DNA of 64,000 nucleotides from Planctomycetota bacterium (GTDB taxonomy: Bacteria; Planctomycetota; Planctomycetia; Pirellulales; Pirellulaceae): NCBI GenBank assembly GCA_963204915.1, contig CAUJHS010000049.1, forward strand, positions 1-64,000. The letters run 5' to 3'. Shown here piece after piece: positions 51,270 through 61,300 of this stretch (positions within the stretch are counted from its first letter, which is position 1; each line of letters opens with the position of its first letter). Under the pieces are notes generated by a model that worked only from the letters and a program-made list of their open reading frames with translations, ran no database searches and was not told the DNA's origin. The position numbers and the translations under genes were made by a program.

Positions 51270-52295
51270 TTACGATGCTTCAGGACGGCGGGTTACTACG
51301 GTCAAACGTCCGCCCTGCCGCATCAGGGCCAATAGTTTGGCAAATGGCGCCAGCGCCAGTTGTACGCCAAGACTCGGTTGATCGGGAAAACGAATCAAGC
51401 GCGTTGCCAGCGGGCTCTGCGGACGGAGAGCCTGCCATACAAAACCCAAACTGCCGACAACGTAGAGCAAACTTCGTTGGTGAACGAATCTCGGTTGCTC
51501 AAACCCAAGATGGCTAAGTAAGTTCGTAAGACTTCGCGGCGTGAAATGATGCAAATGACGCGGGAGATCCAATGCATACCAGTATTGCCGGAACACGTGC
51601 GGCTCCCAACAACCAAAATTGGGAACGCTAAACACGAACCACCCGCCCGGTTTTAAAACACGATGAACTTCGCCCAACGTGAACTTGGGGTCACGCAAAT
51701 GTTCGACCACCATCCAAGCGAACACGGCATCGAATGCAGCGTCAGGAAAGGCGGCCGTTTCCAGCGTGCCTGTATGTACGGCGAGGCCTCGCTTTCTTGC
51801 CCGACTTGCTGGTTCGGCGACCAATTCCACGCCGTTGACCTTCCATCCCATCTCTCGCAAGCGAATCAAAAAATCGCCACTGGCGCATCCCAGTTCTAGG
51901 GCCTGTTTTTCAGTGTTGAGGATTGGCGGGATGAACTCGGCCTTTTTGTCCTCCAACCAGTAATAGAGGCCACGCAGTCCTGGAACCGACTTTACCAATC
52001 GAGACAAATACCAAGGGCGCCGGGCTAGTGGCGCCGGTTCGGACTCGCATGGCGTCGCTTCATCGGATTGATGCGGCGCGTACTGTTGGGGGTAGCATAA
52101 CGCTACCGTTTCCGCGGTGGGCCGAGGGTTCATATATACATGACGACAGCTACGGCAGCGCGCCAGGTGGAACAAACCGGACACGCCATAATGTAAGTCA
52201 CGCCCGGCGCGATAGGGTGTTGCATCCGTTGCGCCACACAACGGACAAGCTGTCGGTTCGAGCTGCACTTGGGGATTCGTCGAATCATCCATCAT
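51270..52295 (-). CDS. Class I SAM-dependent methyltransferase with N-terminal zinc ribbon
   Basis: 341 residues. A four-Cys ribbon (Cys17, Cys20, Cys47, Cys50) precedes the Rossmann fold, with motif I ALELGCASGDFLIRL and motif post-I GVELVAEPASRARKRGL. The acidic FDAVFAWMVVEHLRDP and VLKPGGWFVFSVPN follow. This ribbon-plus-Methyltransf_23 layout is common in methyltransferases of glycan gene clusters, which often modify sugars. The acceptor here is unknown, but the position between flippase and glycosyltransferase supports methylation of a surface-glycan precursor. Eighteen bases separate it from the flippase stop. Confidence 0.82.
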   Translation of the reverse strand: MMDDSTNPQVQLEPTACPLCGATDATPYRAGRDLHYGVSGLFHLARCRSCRHVYMNPRPTAETVALCYPQQYAPHQSDEATPCESEPAPLARRPWYLSRLVKSVPGLRGLYYWLEDKKAEFIPPILNTEKQALELGCASGDFLIRLREMGWKVNGVELVAEPASRARKRGLAVHTGTLETAAFPDAAFDAVFAWMVVEHLRDPKFTLGEVHRVLKPGGWFVFSVPNFGCWEPHVFRQYWYALDLPRHLHHFTPRSLTNLLSHLGFEQPRFVHQRSLLYVVGSLGFVWQALRPQSPLATRLIRFPDQPSLGVQLALAPFAKLLALMRQGGRLTVVTRRPEAS

Positions 52296-52313
52296 CAGTG
52301 ACCCGACCTGGTT

Positions 52314-53879
52314 TTAGGATCTTCGAATAACGCTTGTCGCGTTGGCGGCGGACTTGCGCACCGTTGCACCCACACCCGAAAGCGTTTTCCGAGCAAACTC
52401 GTCTCGGAAAATATAAAGTATGAGGACATACACAACGAATCCTACGGCGGCTCCGAGAAAAGTGGCCAACGGGATCGTCGATTGTGCGACCGGCCAGCTC
52501 GCCGCGACGGCGGTGAGCGTCGCAACCAAGGCGCGAGCAAAGCAAAAGGTTAAACCCTGGAAAAGCGGACCCGGCAAACGCATGCGGAGTCCAATCAGTA
52601 AACATGTCGCCGAAAGCAAATAATAAGCAGAGGTCATTCCTGCCAGCGCCGATGCGTGCCACGACGACGTGAATTCGAATTTCGCCGCCGTGCCAAGCGT
52701 AAAGGCCGCGGCGCCAATCCATGTTGGCGTACGTACGTCCCCCAAGGCGTAGTAGGCGCGGGCGGCAAGTTCGCCAACTCCAGCAGCGCCCATGAAGCCA
52801 ATGTAGAGCACGAGCAATCGAGCGACGGCTTGAGTATCCGTTGTGGTAAATGCGCCTCGCTGTAACAGGTCGCGCACGATCGGTTCATGGTACGCCAACA
52901 TAGCGCCAAATAACGGCGTGAGCACGACGCACAAAAACCGCCACCCATGCGCCAGTTCGAGCGCCATGTTTTTGTGGTCGCCTGCCGCGGCATACCGGGC
53001 GATCGCTGGGAATGCTACGACCGCAAGACCGCTCGAGGCGATTGTGCTGAGGGAGGTCGCCAATCGCGAAGCGTAGCTGAGATGTGAAATACTCCCATCC
53101 GACAGGTAAGACGCCAAGTGTCGATCAATCAGAGGGTCGAGCCGAAGGTACGCGGCGCCCAAAACCAACGGGAGCAACAACCGCCCCACTCGCCCTAAAA
53201 TCGGAGGCGCCTTTGTCCCTTGCGACGAGATCCGTAGAGGAAATCGCCATGCCAACAACACAACGCCTATGACGCCGCCAAGAATCATGCCCCAGGCAAC
53301 ACGCCAAATGCCTAACTGTGGAAATGCCCAAATGGTCAGGACGGTGGCCACCGGCGCCAAGACGCCGCACCAGGCAGGAAATAAAAACCATTGGCGACAA
53401 TGATACGATCCGTAAAAAAACGTAATTGCCGCGTTAATTGGCGTCAGCCAACAAAGGAGACGTAAGAGCGCGGCGGTTAACCCTTGCTGTTCACTCGGAA
53501 ACTCCGAATACATCAGCCGCACCAAGGGGTCCGCCAAGGCGAGTGTAACGAGGGCCAGTGCTCCGGTCGCGCCGAAGACTATCCAACCAACCCGGGTAAG
53601 CATGGTTTCGGCTGCCCACGCTCCATGCAATTCTCGTTGTTCGTTATATAGTGGAACCAAGATATGGCCAAGCGAACCCGTGAGCACGGCGCTCAAAACC
53701 AAAGGTATCGCCTGCGCCGCCATAAAGGCGTCAAGTTCGCGTGAGGCTCCAAAGTATCGGGCTAACACCACTTGCAGTACGAAAAGCACCACCAACTGGC
53801 CAAACGAAAGCGCCGTCACGAACGAGATCGAGCGTAGCGACACGCCTGAAGGCGTGTCGGATGGAGCATTGTCGGTCAC
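52314..53879 (-). CDS. MurJ/MviN-type (MOP superfamily) lipid-linked oligosaccharide flippase
   Basis: 521 residues, with about 12-14 hydrophobic segments. The N-terminal MviN-like pattern is clear: LARYFGASRELDAFMAAQAIPLVLSAVLTGSLGHILVPLYNE, here quoted in parts as LARYFGASRELDAF and GHILVPLYNE. It would move undecaprenyl-linked glycan intermediates across the inner membrane. The setting in a glycosyltransferase cluster suggests a Wzx-like role in surface polysaccharide export, but true MurJ function in peptidoglycan-type precursors cannot be excluded. It heads the leftward unit and is divergent from asnB across 105 bases, which must hold both promoters. Confidence 0.85.
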   Translation of the reverse strand: MTDNAPSDTPSGVSLRSISFVTALSFGQLVVLFVLQVVLARYFGASRELDAFMAAQAIPLVLSAVLTGSLGHILVPLYNEQRELHGAWAAETMLTRVGWIVFGATGALALVTLALADPLVRLMYSEFPSEQQGLTAALLRLLCWLTPINAAITFFYGSYHCRQWFLFPAWCGVLAPVATVLTIWAFPQLGIWRVAWGMILGGVIGVVLLAWRFPLRISSQGTKAPPILGRVGRLLLPLVLGAAYLRLDPLIDRHLASYLSDGSISHLSYASRLATSLSTIASSGLAVVAFPAIARYAAAGDHKNMALELAHGWRFLCVVLTPLFGAMLAYHEPIVRDLLQRGAFTTTDTQAVARLLVLYIGFMGAAGVGELAARAYYALGDVRTPTWIGAAAFTLGTAAKFEFTSSWHASALAGMTSAYYLLSATCLLIGLRMRLPGPLFQGLTFCFARALVATLTAVAASWPVAQSTIPLATFLGAAVGFVVYVLILYIFRDEFARKTLSGVGATVRKSAANATSVIRRS

Positions 53880-53984
53880 GGTAATGGCACAGGGGTGTTT
53901 TCAATCTACGGTCAAGAGTCCTTGGCTCCATCGTACTTGGCAGGTACGATTCTCGGGAGGTCACGTTGGTACATCAGGACACGC

Positions 53985-55892
53985 ATGTGCGGCATTGCTG
54001 GCTGTTACGATCTTGCACGACAAACCTCCGCCGATGAGTTGAGGGCGCAGGCCGCACAAATGATCGCGCCATTGCGACATCGCGGTCCCGATGAAGAGGG
54101 CGTTTGGGCAGACTCTCACGCCGGAATCGCGTTGGGGCATCGGCGGCTATCAATTCTTGATCTGTCGTCGGCAGGGAGCCAGCCGATGCACTCGTCCTGT
54201 GGACGCTACGTGCTCGCGTACAACGGGGAAATCTACAATTACCAGGAGCTTCGCGCCTTGCTCGAAGCCGACGGCGCGTCCTTTCGAGGACATTCGGATA
54301 CGGAGGTGCTACTTGAGGCAATCGCGGCTTGGGGCGCGCCGCGGGCCCTTGAACAACTCAACGGCATGTTTGCGTTCGCCCTGTGGGACTCGCAACAACG
54401 CGCGTTGACCCTTGCGCGTGACCACGTGGGGATCAAACCGCTTTATTATGGCTGGTTGGGCTCGCACTTTCTTTTTGGATCTGAGCTGACGGCTTTGCGG
54501 CGACATCCTGCGTTTCGTTCCGATATTGATCGTGACGCCCTGGCGCTCTTTTTTGAGTACGGATACATACCGGCCCCGTGCAGCATCTTTCGCGAGGCGC
54601 GTAAGCTTGCACCTGGCGCGTGGCTACGAGTTGGCCCGGAAGACTCTTATCGCTCCTCACCCGTGCCGTACTGGAAGCTTAGCGATGTTGTGACCAACCG
54701 CTGCGATCGCCAGTTTTCAGGAACGCGCGAGGATGCGAACCTGGCCTTAGAAGATTTATTGCAAGATGCGGTTCGCCGCCAACTGGTTGCCGATGTTCCC
54801 GTGGGCGTGTTTCTTTCCGGTGGAATTGATTCTTCGCTCGTCACCGCGATGGCGCAGCGGGCGGCCGATCACCCAGTCCACGCATTCACGATCGGTTTTG
54901 AGGCGGCAGACTACGACGAGTCCGTCTATGCGCGGCCGATCGCGTCCCATCTGAAAGTTGAGCATCACGTGCAAATGGTCGATGCCCAACAAGCGCGCGA
55001 GGTGATCCCTCGCCTCCCCTCGATGTACGATGAGCCGTTCGCCGATTCTTCGCAAATCCCGACCTTTCTAGTTTCGCAACTGGCGCGACGCCACGTAACG
55101 GTCTGCCTTTCCGGAGACGGAGGTGACGAGTTATTTTGTGGGTATCCGCGGTATTCCGACGTGGCGCGCGTCCGACGGAAGATCGCTTGGCTGCCGCGTC
55201 CGCTACGGCGAAGCGTAACCCAGTTCTACGATCGTTGGGCCCGATCACTCCGGGGTCGGACCGAACCGGGATTAGCCGCGCGTGTGGGCGCTACGCGCCA
55301 TGACTTGGAGCTTTACCGCGAGTTGCAAGAACATTGGTCGAAAACGTTAGGTGTTGTGATCGAGGGAGAAGCTTCACGCGCCGCGTTTCGACCCCGCGAC
55401 TTTTGGATCGAACAAGGAAGCACCACGAATGACTACATTGAAAGTATGATGGCCTATGACACCGTAACGTATCTGCCAGATGACATCTTGACGAAAGTCG
55501 ACCGGGCCAGCATGGCGGTGAGCTTGGAAGTGCGCGTACCGGTGCTCGACCATCGAATCATTGAATTCGCCTGGTTAATGCCGCTTGCGTGGAAACGCTT
55601 TGATGGCCTAGGAAAATCTCCCTTACGCGAACTACTTGCCCGACAGGTTCCTAAACACCTGTTTAATCGACCGAAAATGGGCTTTGGCGTGCCGATTGGC
55701 GCGTGGCTGCGCGGCCCTCTGCGCGATTGGGCGGAAGCGTTGCTTGATGAGCGTCGTTTAATCCAGGCGGGCTGGTTGAACGCAGCACCTGTTCGCCAGA
55801 AATGGGAAGAGCATCTTGCCGGGGCGCGCGACTGGCAATACCTTTTGTGGGACGTACTGATGTTTCAAGCTTGGCTTCAGGAAAACGCATGA
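53985..55892 (+). CDS. asnB: Asparagine synthase (glutamine-hydrolysing) family amidotransferase
   Basis: 635 residues. The N-terminal Ntn-glutaminase starts with the nucleophile Cys2 (MCGIAGCYD) and shows RRLSILDLSSAGSQPM and YNGEIYNYQELR. The synthetase domain has the PP-loop SGGIDSSL at about residue 278 and GDGGDELFCGYPRY. It uses glutamine nitrogen to amidate aspartate or, for many copies in polysaccharide clusters, a sugar acid or another carboxylate. The cluster context favours the latter, but the sequence cannot decide. The start at 53985 is dictated by the Cys2 requirement; AGGA lies 5 bases upstream. Its ATGA overlap with the next gene indicates translational coupling. Confidence 0.9.
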   Translation: MCGIAGCYDLARQTSADELRAQAAQMIAPLRHRGPDEEGVWADSHAGIALGHRRLSILDLSSAGSQPMHSSCGRYVLAYNGEIYNYQELRALLEADGASFRGHSDTEVLLEAIAAWGAPRALEQLNGMFAFALWDSQQRALTLARDHVGIKPLYYGWLGSHFLFGSELTALRRHPAFRSDIDRDALALFFEYGYIPAPCSIFREARKLAPGAWLRVGPEDSYRSSPVPYWKLSDVVTNRCDRQFSGTREDANLALEDLLQDAVRRQLVADVPVGVFLSGGIDSSLVTAMAQRAADHPVHAFTIGFEAADYDESVYARPIASHLKVEHHVQMVDAQQAREVIPRLPSMYDEPFADSSQIPTFLVSQLARRHVTVCLSGDGGDELFCGYPRYSDVARVRRKIAWLPRPLRRSVTQFYDRWARSLRGRTEPGLAARVGATRHDLELYRELQEHWSKTLGVVIEGEASRAAFRPRDFWIEQGSTTNDYIESMMAYDTVTYLPDDILTKVDRASMAVSLEVRVPVLDHRIIEFAWLMPLAWKRFDGLGKSPLRELLARQVPKHLFNRPKMGFGVPIGAWLRGPLRDWAEALLDERRLIQAGWLNAAPVRQKWEEHLAGARDWQYLLWDVLMFQAWLQENA

Positions 55893-57067
55893 CGGCGCGT
55901 CGCGTGCTGCTGGCGATCGGAAGCATGGGAGGCGGCGGGAGCGAGCGGCAATTGCTCAGCGCTTTGGAGCATCTCGACCGCAAGCGATTCGCGCCCGAGC
56001 TCTACGTGATTTATCCGGGCGGTGAACTGTTTGAGAAAGTTCCTGCCGACGTACCCGTTCATATCTTCTCGCAACGTTGTGCGATCACCGGTTGGAGCGC
56101 GCCAGGCGCGGTTCATCGTGCTCGGGCTCGTGATATGGCCCATGTGCTGCGCGAGCGAAGCATCGACGTGGTGTATGACCGCACGTTCCACATGACGTTA
56201 ACCACCGCCGGGGCGACCCAAGTGAGGCCCACGCCGCGTGTGTCGGTCATTGTGAGCGACCCTCAACATGACTTGGAGGCCAACTTGCGAAGATTCCGTC
56301 CGGTCAAGCGCTGGCTGCTTCGCCGCGCCTATCGTGAGGCGGATGTGGTGGGAACCGTATCGGACTGTGTCAGGGCGCGCGCCATCGACTATTACCATTT
56401 GTACGCCGATAAAGTTCAAACGCTATATAACTTTTTTGATGTTCATCAATTGGATACGCTGGCGCGAGCCCGAGCGCCGGACAACTTGGCTCGTCGCGAA
56501 GGACGCTTCCGCATCGTGGCGGTGGGACGCTTGCACCCTGACAAGGGTTTTGATGTTTTAGTCGAAGCGCTGCGCCTTGTTATTTACAAATGCGGTCAGG
56601 GGCGGGTGGAATTGGTCATCCTCGGATCCGGCGTGGGGGAAGCCGCGTTGCGTCGCCAGATTCACGCTGCCGGTCTGGAGGATCATGTCCAGCTAGCGGG
56701 ATATCAAGCGAATCCTTTGCCCATCGTGCGCGAGGCGGACTTATTTTGTCTTCCCTCACGCTTTGAAGGTATGCCGAACGCTCTGGTTGAGGCGCTTTGG
56801 TGTGGCGTTCCCGTCGTGGCAAGTGACTGCTATTGCGGGCCCCGAGAGATTCTTCAAGACGGCCGACTGGGCTGCTTGGTTCCCACGGGCGACGCGCAAC
56901 AACTGGCTGCGGCGATTGACGACGCGGTGCTTCACCCCGCAACGTGGCGCAGCAAGTCCGTCGAGGCCCGCGACTATATTCAATCAACCTTTGCGGTTCA
57001 GGCAGGCATTGACCGCGTGATGCATGTCCTGGATGATGCGATCGAACGGTTTCGCCGCCGAACTTAG
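55889..57067 (+). CDS. Glycosyltransferase family 4 protein
   Basis: 392 residues. GT-B signatures: the N-terminal glycine-rich loop GSMGGGGSERQLL, and the strand-turn IVAVGRLHPDKGFDVLVEAL at the domain junction. The donor-site run follows: HVQLAGYQANPLPIV, LPSRFEGMPNALVEALWCG and PVVASDCYCGPREIL, including the E-x7-E motif (EGMPNALVE). It adds a sugar to a growing lipid-linked glycan on the cytoplasmic side. It overlaps asnB by 4 bases and is followed by the DHDPS-like gene after 9 bases, so the three form one rightward operon. Confidence 0.9.
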   Translation: MTARRVLLAIGSMGGGGSERQLLSALEHLDRKRFAPELYVIYPGGELFEKVPADVPVHIFSQRCAITGWSAPGAVHRARARDMAHVLRERSIDVVYDRTFHMTLTTAGATQVRPTPRVSVIVSDPQHDLEANLRRFRPVKRWLLRRAYREADVVGTVSDCVRARAIDYYHLYADKVQTLYNFFDVHQLDTLARARAPDNLARREGRFRIVAVGRLHPDKGFDVLVEALRLVIYKCGQGRVELVILGSGVGEAALRRQIHAAGLEDHVQLAGYQANPLPIVREADLFCLPSRFEGMPNALVEALWCGVPVVASDCYCGPREILQDGRLGCLVPTGDAQQLAAAIDDAVLHPATWRSKSVEARDYIQSTFAVQAGIDRVMHVLDDAIERFRRRT

Positions 57068-57076
57068 GAAGCTCCG

Positions 57077-58141
57077 ATGTCGTCTCCTACTGCAGCATTT
57101 CTTCTTGCCGATCCAATAGGCCGTTATCCTGCGGCGACGGTAGCTTGTTTTGATCCGACAGCAGGCGACCTTCCGCGACGTCGGTTGAACCATTCTCGCC
57201 ACATCACCTTTTTAGAACGTTTAGCGGCGGCTGGAGCGCCGGCGGCCCTTATTGCCGCCTCCACAGGACAGGGCCATTTGCGCACACCACAGGAGCTTGA
57301 GGAATGGTTTGAGTCGGCCGGGCAGGCCAATCTTGGAGCCATGGTGAAAATGGCGCTGCTTCGCCCGGAAGACGGCGTTGAAGCAAATCGCCGTATGCTA
57401 AGACTCCTGGCCGATCTGGGTTACCCCGTCGTATTTGTTCGGCCGGGAACGGATTTGCGTCCAAACGCTTCGGCTGAGGCTGTGGCGGCCAACTTGAAAC
57501 CCATCGTGGCCGAGGCCGCACAGCTTGGGCTGGCGGTCGGGTTGTACTCGATTCCTGACGTGAGCGGTCTTCCCCTTACATGCGATGCCGCGGCTTTGGT
57601 GCTCGAGGGACCCGGAGGAGACCATGTAGTCGCCATCAAAGTCACGGAAGTAGATTACAACGCCAGTACGCGCTGTTTCCTTAACGATACACGCTTGGCC
57701 CATGTCAAGATTGTTCAGGGCTGGGACACGCACCTTGCCCAAGCGCTTCGCGATGGTCCGAAGTATGACGTTCAGGGACGGCAACGTTGCGGTGTGACGT
57801 CAGGGCCAATGTCGTTCGCTGTGCATCAATATCTCCATATTCTTCGCTCCGCTGAGCAGCAAGACTGGACCGAGGTTGCTTTAGCGCAAGAGGCGGTAAC
57901 CGCGTTGTTTGTCTCAATGCAGGACAATCCGCGACGCTTTGCCGATTTGCAGCGCGCCAAGTTCATTATGGGATTGGGGCACCCTGTGACGTCGGAAGTT
58001 ACGCTTGATCAGGCCGAACGTGTCCTTACGGCGTTGCGTTCGTTACCTCGGCAAGACGACCGCGCTCGCTTGGCGCGAAGCTTGGACCTGATGAACGACG
58101 GCCCATTCCATACCGAACTGGCTAGGCTTTCGCTGGAATAA
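57077..58141 (+). CDS. DapA/DHDPS-family aldolase-like protein
   Basis: 354 residues, a TIM barrel of the N-acetylneuraminate lyase/dihydrodipicolinate synthase superfamily. Recognisable elements: ASTGQGHLRTPQELEEW (equivalent of the GTTGE loop), Tyr157 in LYSIPDVSG and the Schiff-base Lys188 in VVAIKVTEVD. It is longer than typical DapA (about 290 residues) and the GTTGE loop is altered, so lysine biosynthesis is unlikely. Being the last gene of an asnB-GT operon, it could make or break a keto-sugar acid for the glycan; that is inference. Confidence 0.75.
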   Translation: MSSPTAAFLLADPIGRYPAATVACFDPTAGDLPRRRLNHSRHITFLERLAAAGAPAALIAASTGQGHLRTPQELEEWFESAGQANLGAMVKMALLRPEDGVEANRRMLRLLADLGYPVVFVRPGTDLRPNASAEAVAANLKPIVAEAAQLGLAVGLYSIPDVSGLPLTCDAAALVLEGPGGDHVVAIKVTEVDYNASTRCFLNDTRLAHVKIVQGWDTHLAQALRDGPKYDVQGRQRCGVTSGPMSFAVHQYLHILRSAEQQDWTEVALAQEAVTALFVSMQDNPRRFADLQRAKFIMGLGHPVTSEVTLDQAERVLTALRSLPRQDDRARLARSLDLMNDGPFHTELARLSLE

Positions 58142-58236
58142 TGGGTATCGTCGCTCGCAAAGTCGCCTGTCGTAGAAATTGACGTGAGGATGGGAATCGT
58201 CGATACTACGTAGATTCCCCGTCTTGGCGTTGCGCC

Positions 58237-58250
58237 CACGCGAAAGCGTG
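58237..58250. other. GNRA-loop hairpin upstream of the DUF1553 gene
   Basis: CACGC, GAAA, GCGTG. A short stem with a stable tetraloop, about 95 bases after the aldolase-like gene and 78 before the DUF1553 ATG. It may be part of a terminator or 5' leader. Confidence 0.3.
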
Positions 58251-58327
58251 CCTGCCGTTGAAAAGATCACCGGAAGATTTCGTTTTTCGGCGCCCTCCCA
58301 AGTACTTCACATCCGCTGGTTAAACCG

Positions 58328-61300
58328 ATGGATTTGTCAGCTCTGCTTCGTGCGCTCGGCTTCGTTGTAACCGCCCTCGTCATGAGCGAGGCTATTTTAC
58401 ATGCCGAAGACCCAGCGCCGCAGATTATCGATTTTAATCGTGATATTCGCGCGATCCTTTCCAACAATTGCTTTCAGTGCCATGGCCCCGATGAAAACGA
58501 ACGCCAAGCCGATTTGCGATTGGACACGGAAGCCGGGGCATTTGCCGACCTGGGCGGTCGAGCAGCTGTTGTGCCGCGCAAGCCGGAAGAAAGTGAGTTG
58601 ATTCGCCGCGTCACAACGCGCGACGAAGCGGAATTGATGCCTCCGGCCGACTCGGGCAAGAAACTTTCGCCCGGCGACATTGAGCTACTCACGGAATGGG
58701 TGCGCCAGGGTGCTCCCTTTGCGCGTCACTGGTCGTACGTAAAGCCCCAGCGTTCGCCGCTGCCTGCCGTACACCAACAAGCATGGGTTCGCAATGCGGT
58801 CGATCAATTCATCCTTGCGCGATTGGAGCGTGAGCAACTCGAGCCTTCGCAAGAAGCCGACCGCCATGCCTTGGTGCGACGTGTGACGCTGGATCTAACG
58901 GGACTACCGCCAACGTGGGAGGAAGCCCTGCAATTTGTCAACGATGCAAGTCCCGACGCGTACGAACGGCTTGTGGATCGGTTGCTGGCGTCGCCCGCGT
59001 TCGGCGAACATTGGGCCCGGATGTGGCTAGACCTCGCGCGATATGCGGACTCGGCGGGATATGCCGATGACCCGCCCCGCACAATCTGGGCGTACCGCGA
59101 TTACGTGATCAACTCGTTTAACGCCAACAAGCCCTTCGATCAGTTTACCCTTGAGCAAATCGCGGGCGATCTGTTGCCGCAGCCTACTGAGGAGCACTTG
59201 ATCGCCACCGCGTTTCATCGCAACACGTTGACCAATAACGAAGGGGGCACGAATGATGAAGAGTTTCGCAACGTGGCGATTGTGGACCGCGTGAATACGA
59301 CCATGGCGGTATGGATGGGCGCAACGATGGCCTGTGCGCAATGTCACTCGCACAAGTACGATCCCATCACTCAAGAAGAGTACTTTCGCTTCTTCGCCTT
59401 TTTCAACAATACCCAAGATGCGGACCAGCGTGACGAAAGCCCGTTGCTGCATATTTTCACGGAAGAACAACAGCGGCAAATGGAGCAATGGCGCATCGAG
59501 ATCAAGGAGTTGGAAAACATCACGCACACGCTGACCCCTGCCTTGGCCGAGGCTCAGACGCGTTGGGAAAACGCGATGGCGACGCCGTTGGCGTGGACGA
59601 TGCTTCATCCGGCAGAAGTGAAAACCCAATCGGGCGTGAAAGGAGCCAGATCCGAGCACGGAGCGGTATTCATCCCAACTGTGGATAAAACGGACTCAAT
59701 CACACTGAATATCCCGCTTGAGAAGCAAAAGTTGTCGGCGCTTCGGCTTGAGGCCCTACCGCATGAGGCGTTGCCGGGCGGTGGTCCAGGTCATGCGGGC
59801 GGAAACTTTGTGCTGACGGATGTCCGCGTCTCGCTTACTCCTGCCAGCGGCGGACAACCCGCTGGACGTTACGTTCGCATCGAGTTGCCGGGAATGCAGA
59901 AGATTCTTTCCTTGGCCGAAGTTCAAGTATTTCACGGCGAAGAAAATCTGGGGCGACAAGGCAAAGCGACTCAAAGTAGCGTCGCTTTTGATGGTCCCGC
60001 CGTCCTGGCGATTGATGGTAATACGAACGGACAGTATTTCGAGGGGAAGTCGACCACGCATACGGCCGTGTCGGACGATCCGTGGTGGGAAGTCGATCTG
60101 GGCGGCGAACAAGCCATCGATCGCATCGTTGTTTGGAATCGAACTGATAATAATCTTGAATCGCGGTTAAGCAACTTCCGCATTATCGTTCTGAACAACG
60201 CCCGAGAAACGGTTTGGGAGCAGAACGTTAAGCAGCCGCCCGATCCCAGCACGGAACTCTCTTTGAGCGGCGCCAAGACCTTGACGCTTGCCGCAGCGTA
60301 TGCGGACTTCGAACAATCGGGTTTTCCCGCCGCAAGTGTTATTAGCAATAAGGAGCCATCAAGTCAGGGGTGGGCGATTGGCTCAGCAGTCGGCAAGCCG
60401 CATGAACTGACGTTGCTACTCGATAAACCCTACGACGTCGAACATGGCGATGTGTTATCGGTTCAGCTGGCGTTCGCATCGCCTCATGAGAATCATGTTT
60501 TGGGACATTTTCGCATTTCCGTTACGAACGACACTCGCGCTATTGAGGTTGCGAAATTGCCGCCGGCGATCGTTGCGATTCAAAGAACGAATCCGGAATC
60601 ACGCACCGAAGCGCAACGTATGGAGCTTTCCAAGTACTTTCTTAGCGTGGCGTCCGAACTGCAACCGGAACGTACGCGGCGAGATGCTTTGAAAAAGCAA
60701 CTGGCGGAAATCAAGCCAGCAACAACGGTTCCGATCATGCGCGAGTTATCGACCACGGAACGTCGCAAGACGCAAATCCAATTCCGTGGCAACTTTATGG
60801 ATCTGGGCAATGAAGTGTATCCTGGCGTTCCCGCGGCGTTTCCTCCACTGGCTGAGGGCGCAACGCCGGATCGGCTGGCGGTGGCCCGCTGGCTAGTTGA
60901 CCCTGAGAACCCGCTTACGGCCCGAGTTATCGTGAATCGATACTGGGAGCAACTTTTCGGGATGGGGCTGGTTCGTACAAGCGAGGAGTTTGGTTCCCAG
61001 GGTGAAGCGCCGTCGCATCCGGAATTGCTTGACTGGTTGGCGACGGAGTTTCAGGGCGCCTCATGGGACACGAAAGCGCTCCTGCGGTTGCTGGTTACTT
61101 CGGCAACCTATCGTCAATCGTCGCGCGTGACGCCCGAGTTGCTCGAACGCGACCCTGATAATCGTTTACTTGCGCGAGGACCGCGTTTTCGTTTATCGGC
61201 TGAAATGGTGCGCGACCAAGCGCTTGCAACGGCGGGCTTACTTAGCCGAAAAATGCATGGTCCGTCGGTGCAGCCTCCGCGGCCCGTGTTAGGGCTCAGT

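Noticed and set aside
57077-58141. Lysine-biosynthetic dapA
   Set aside because: The protein is about 60 residues longer, the GTTGE loop is altered and the neighbours are glycan genes.
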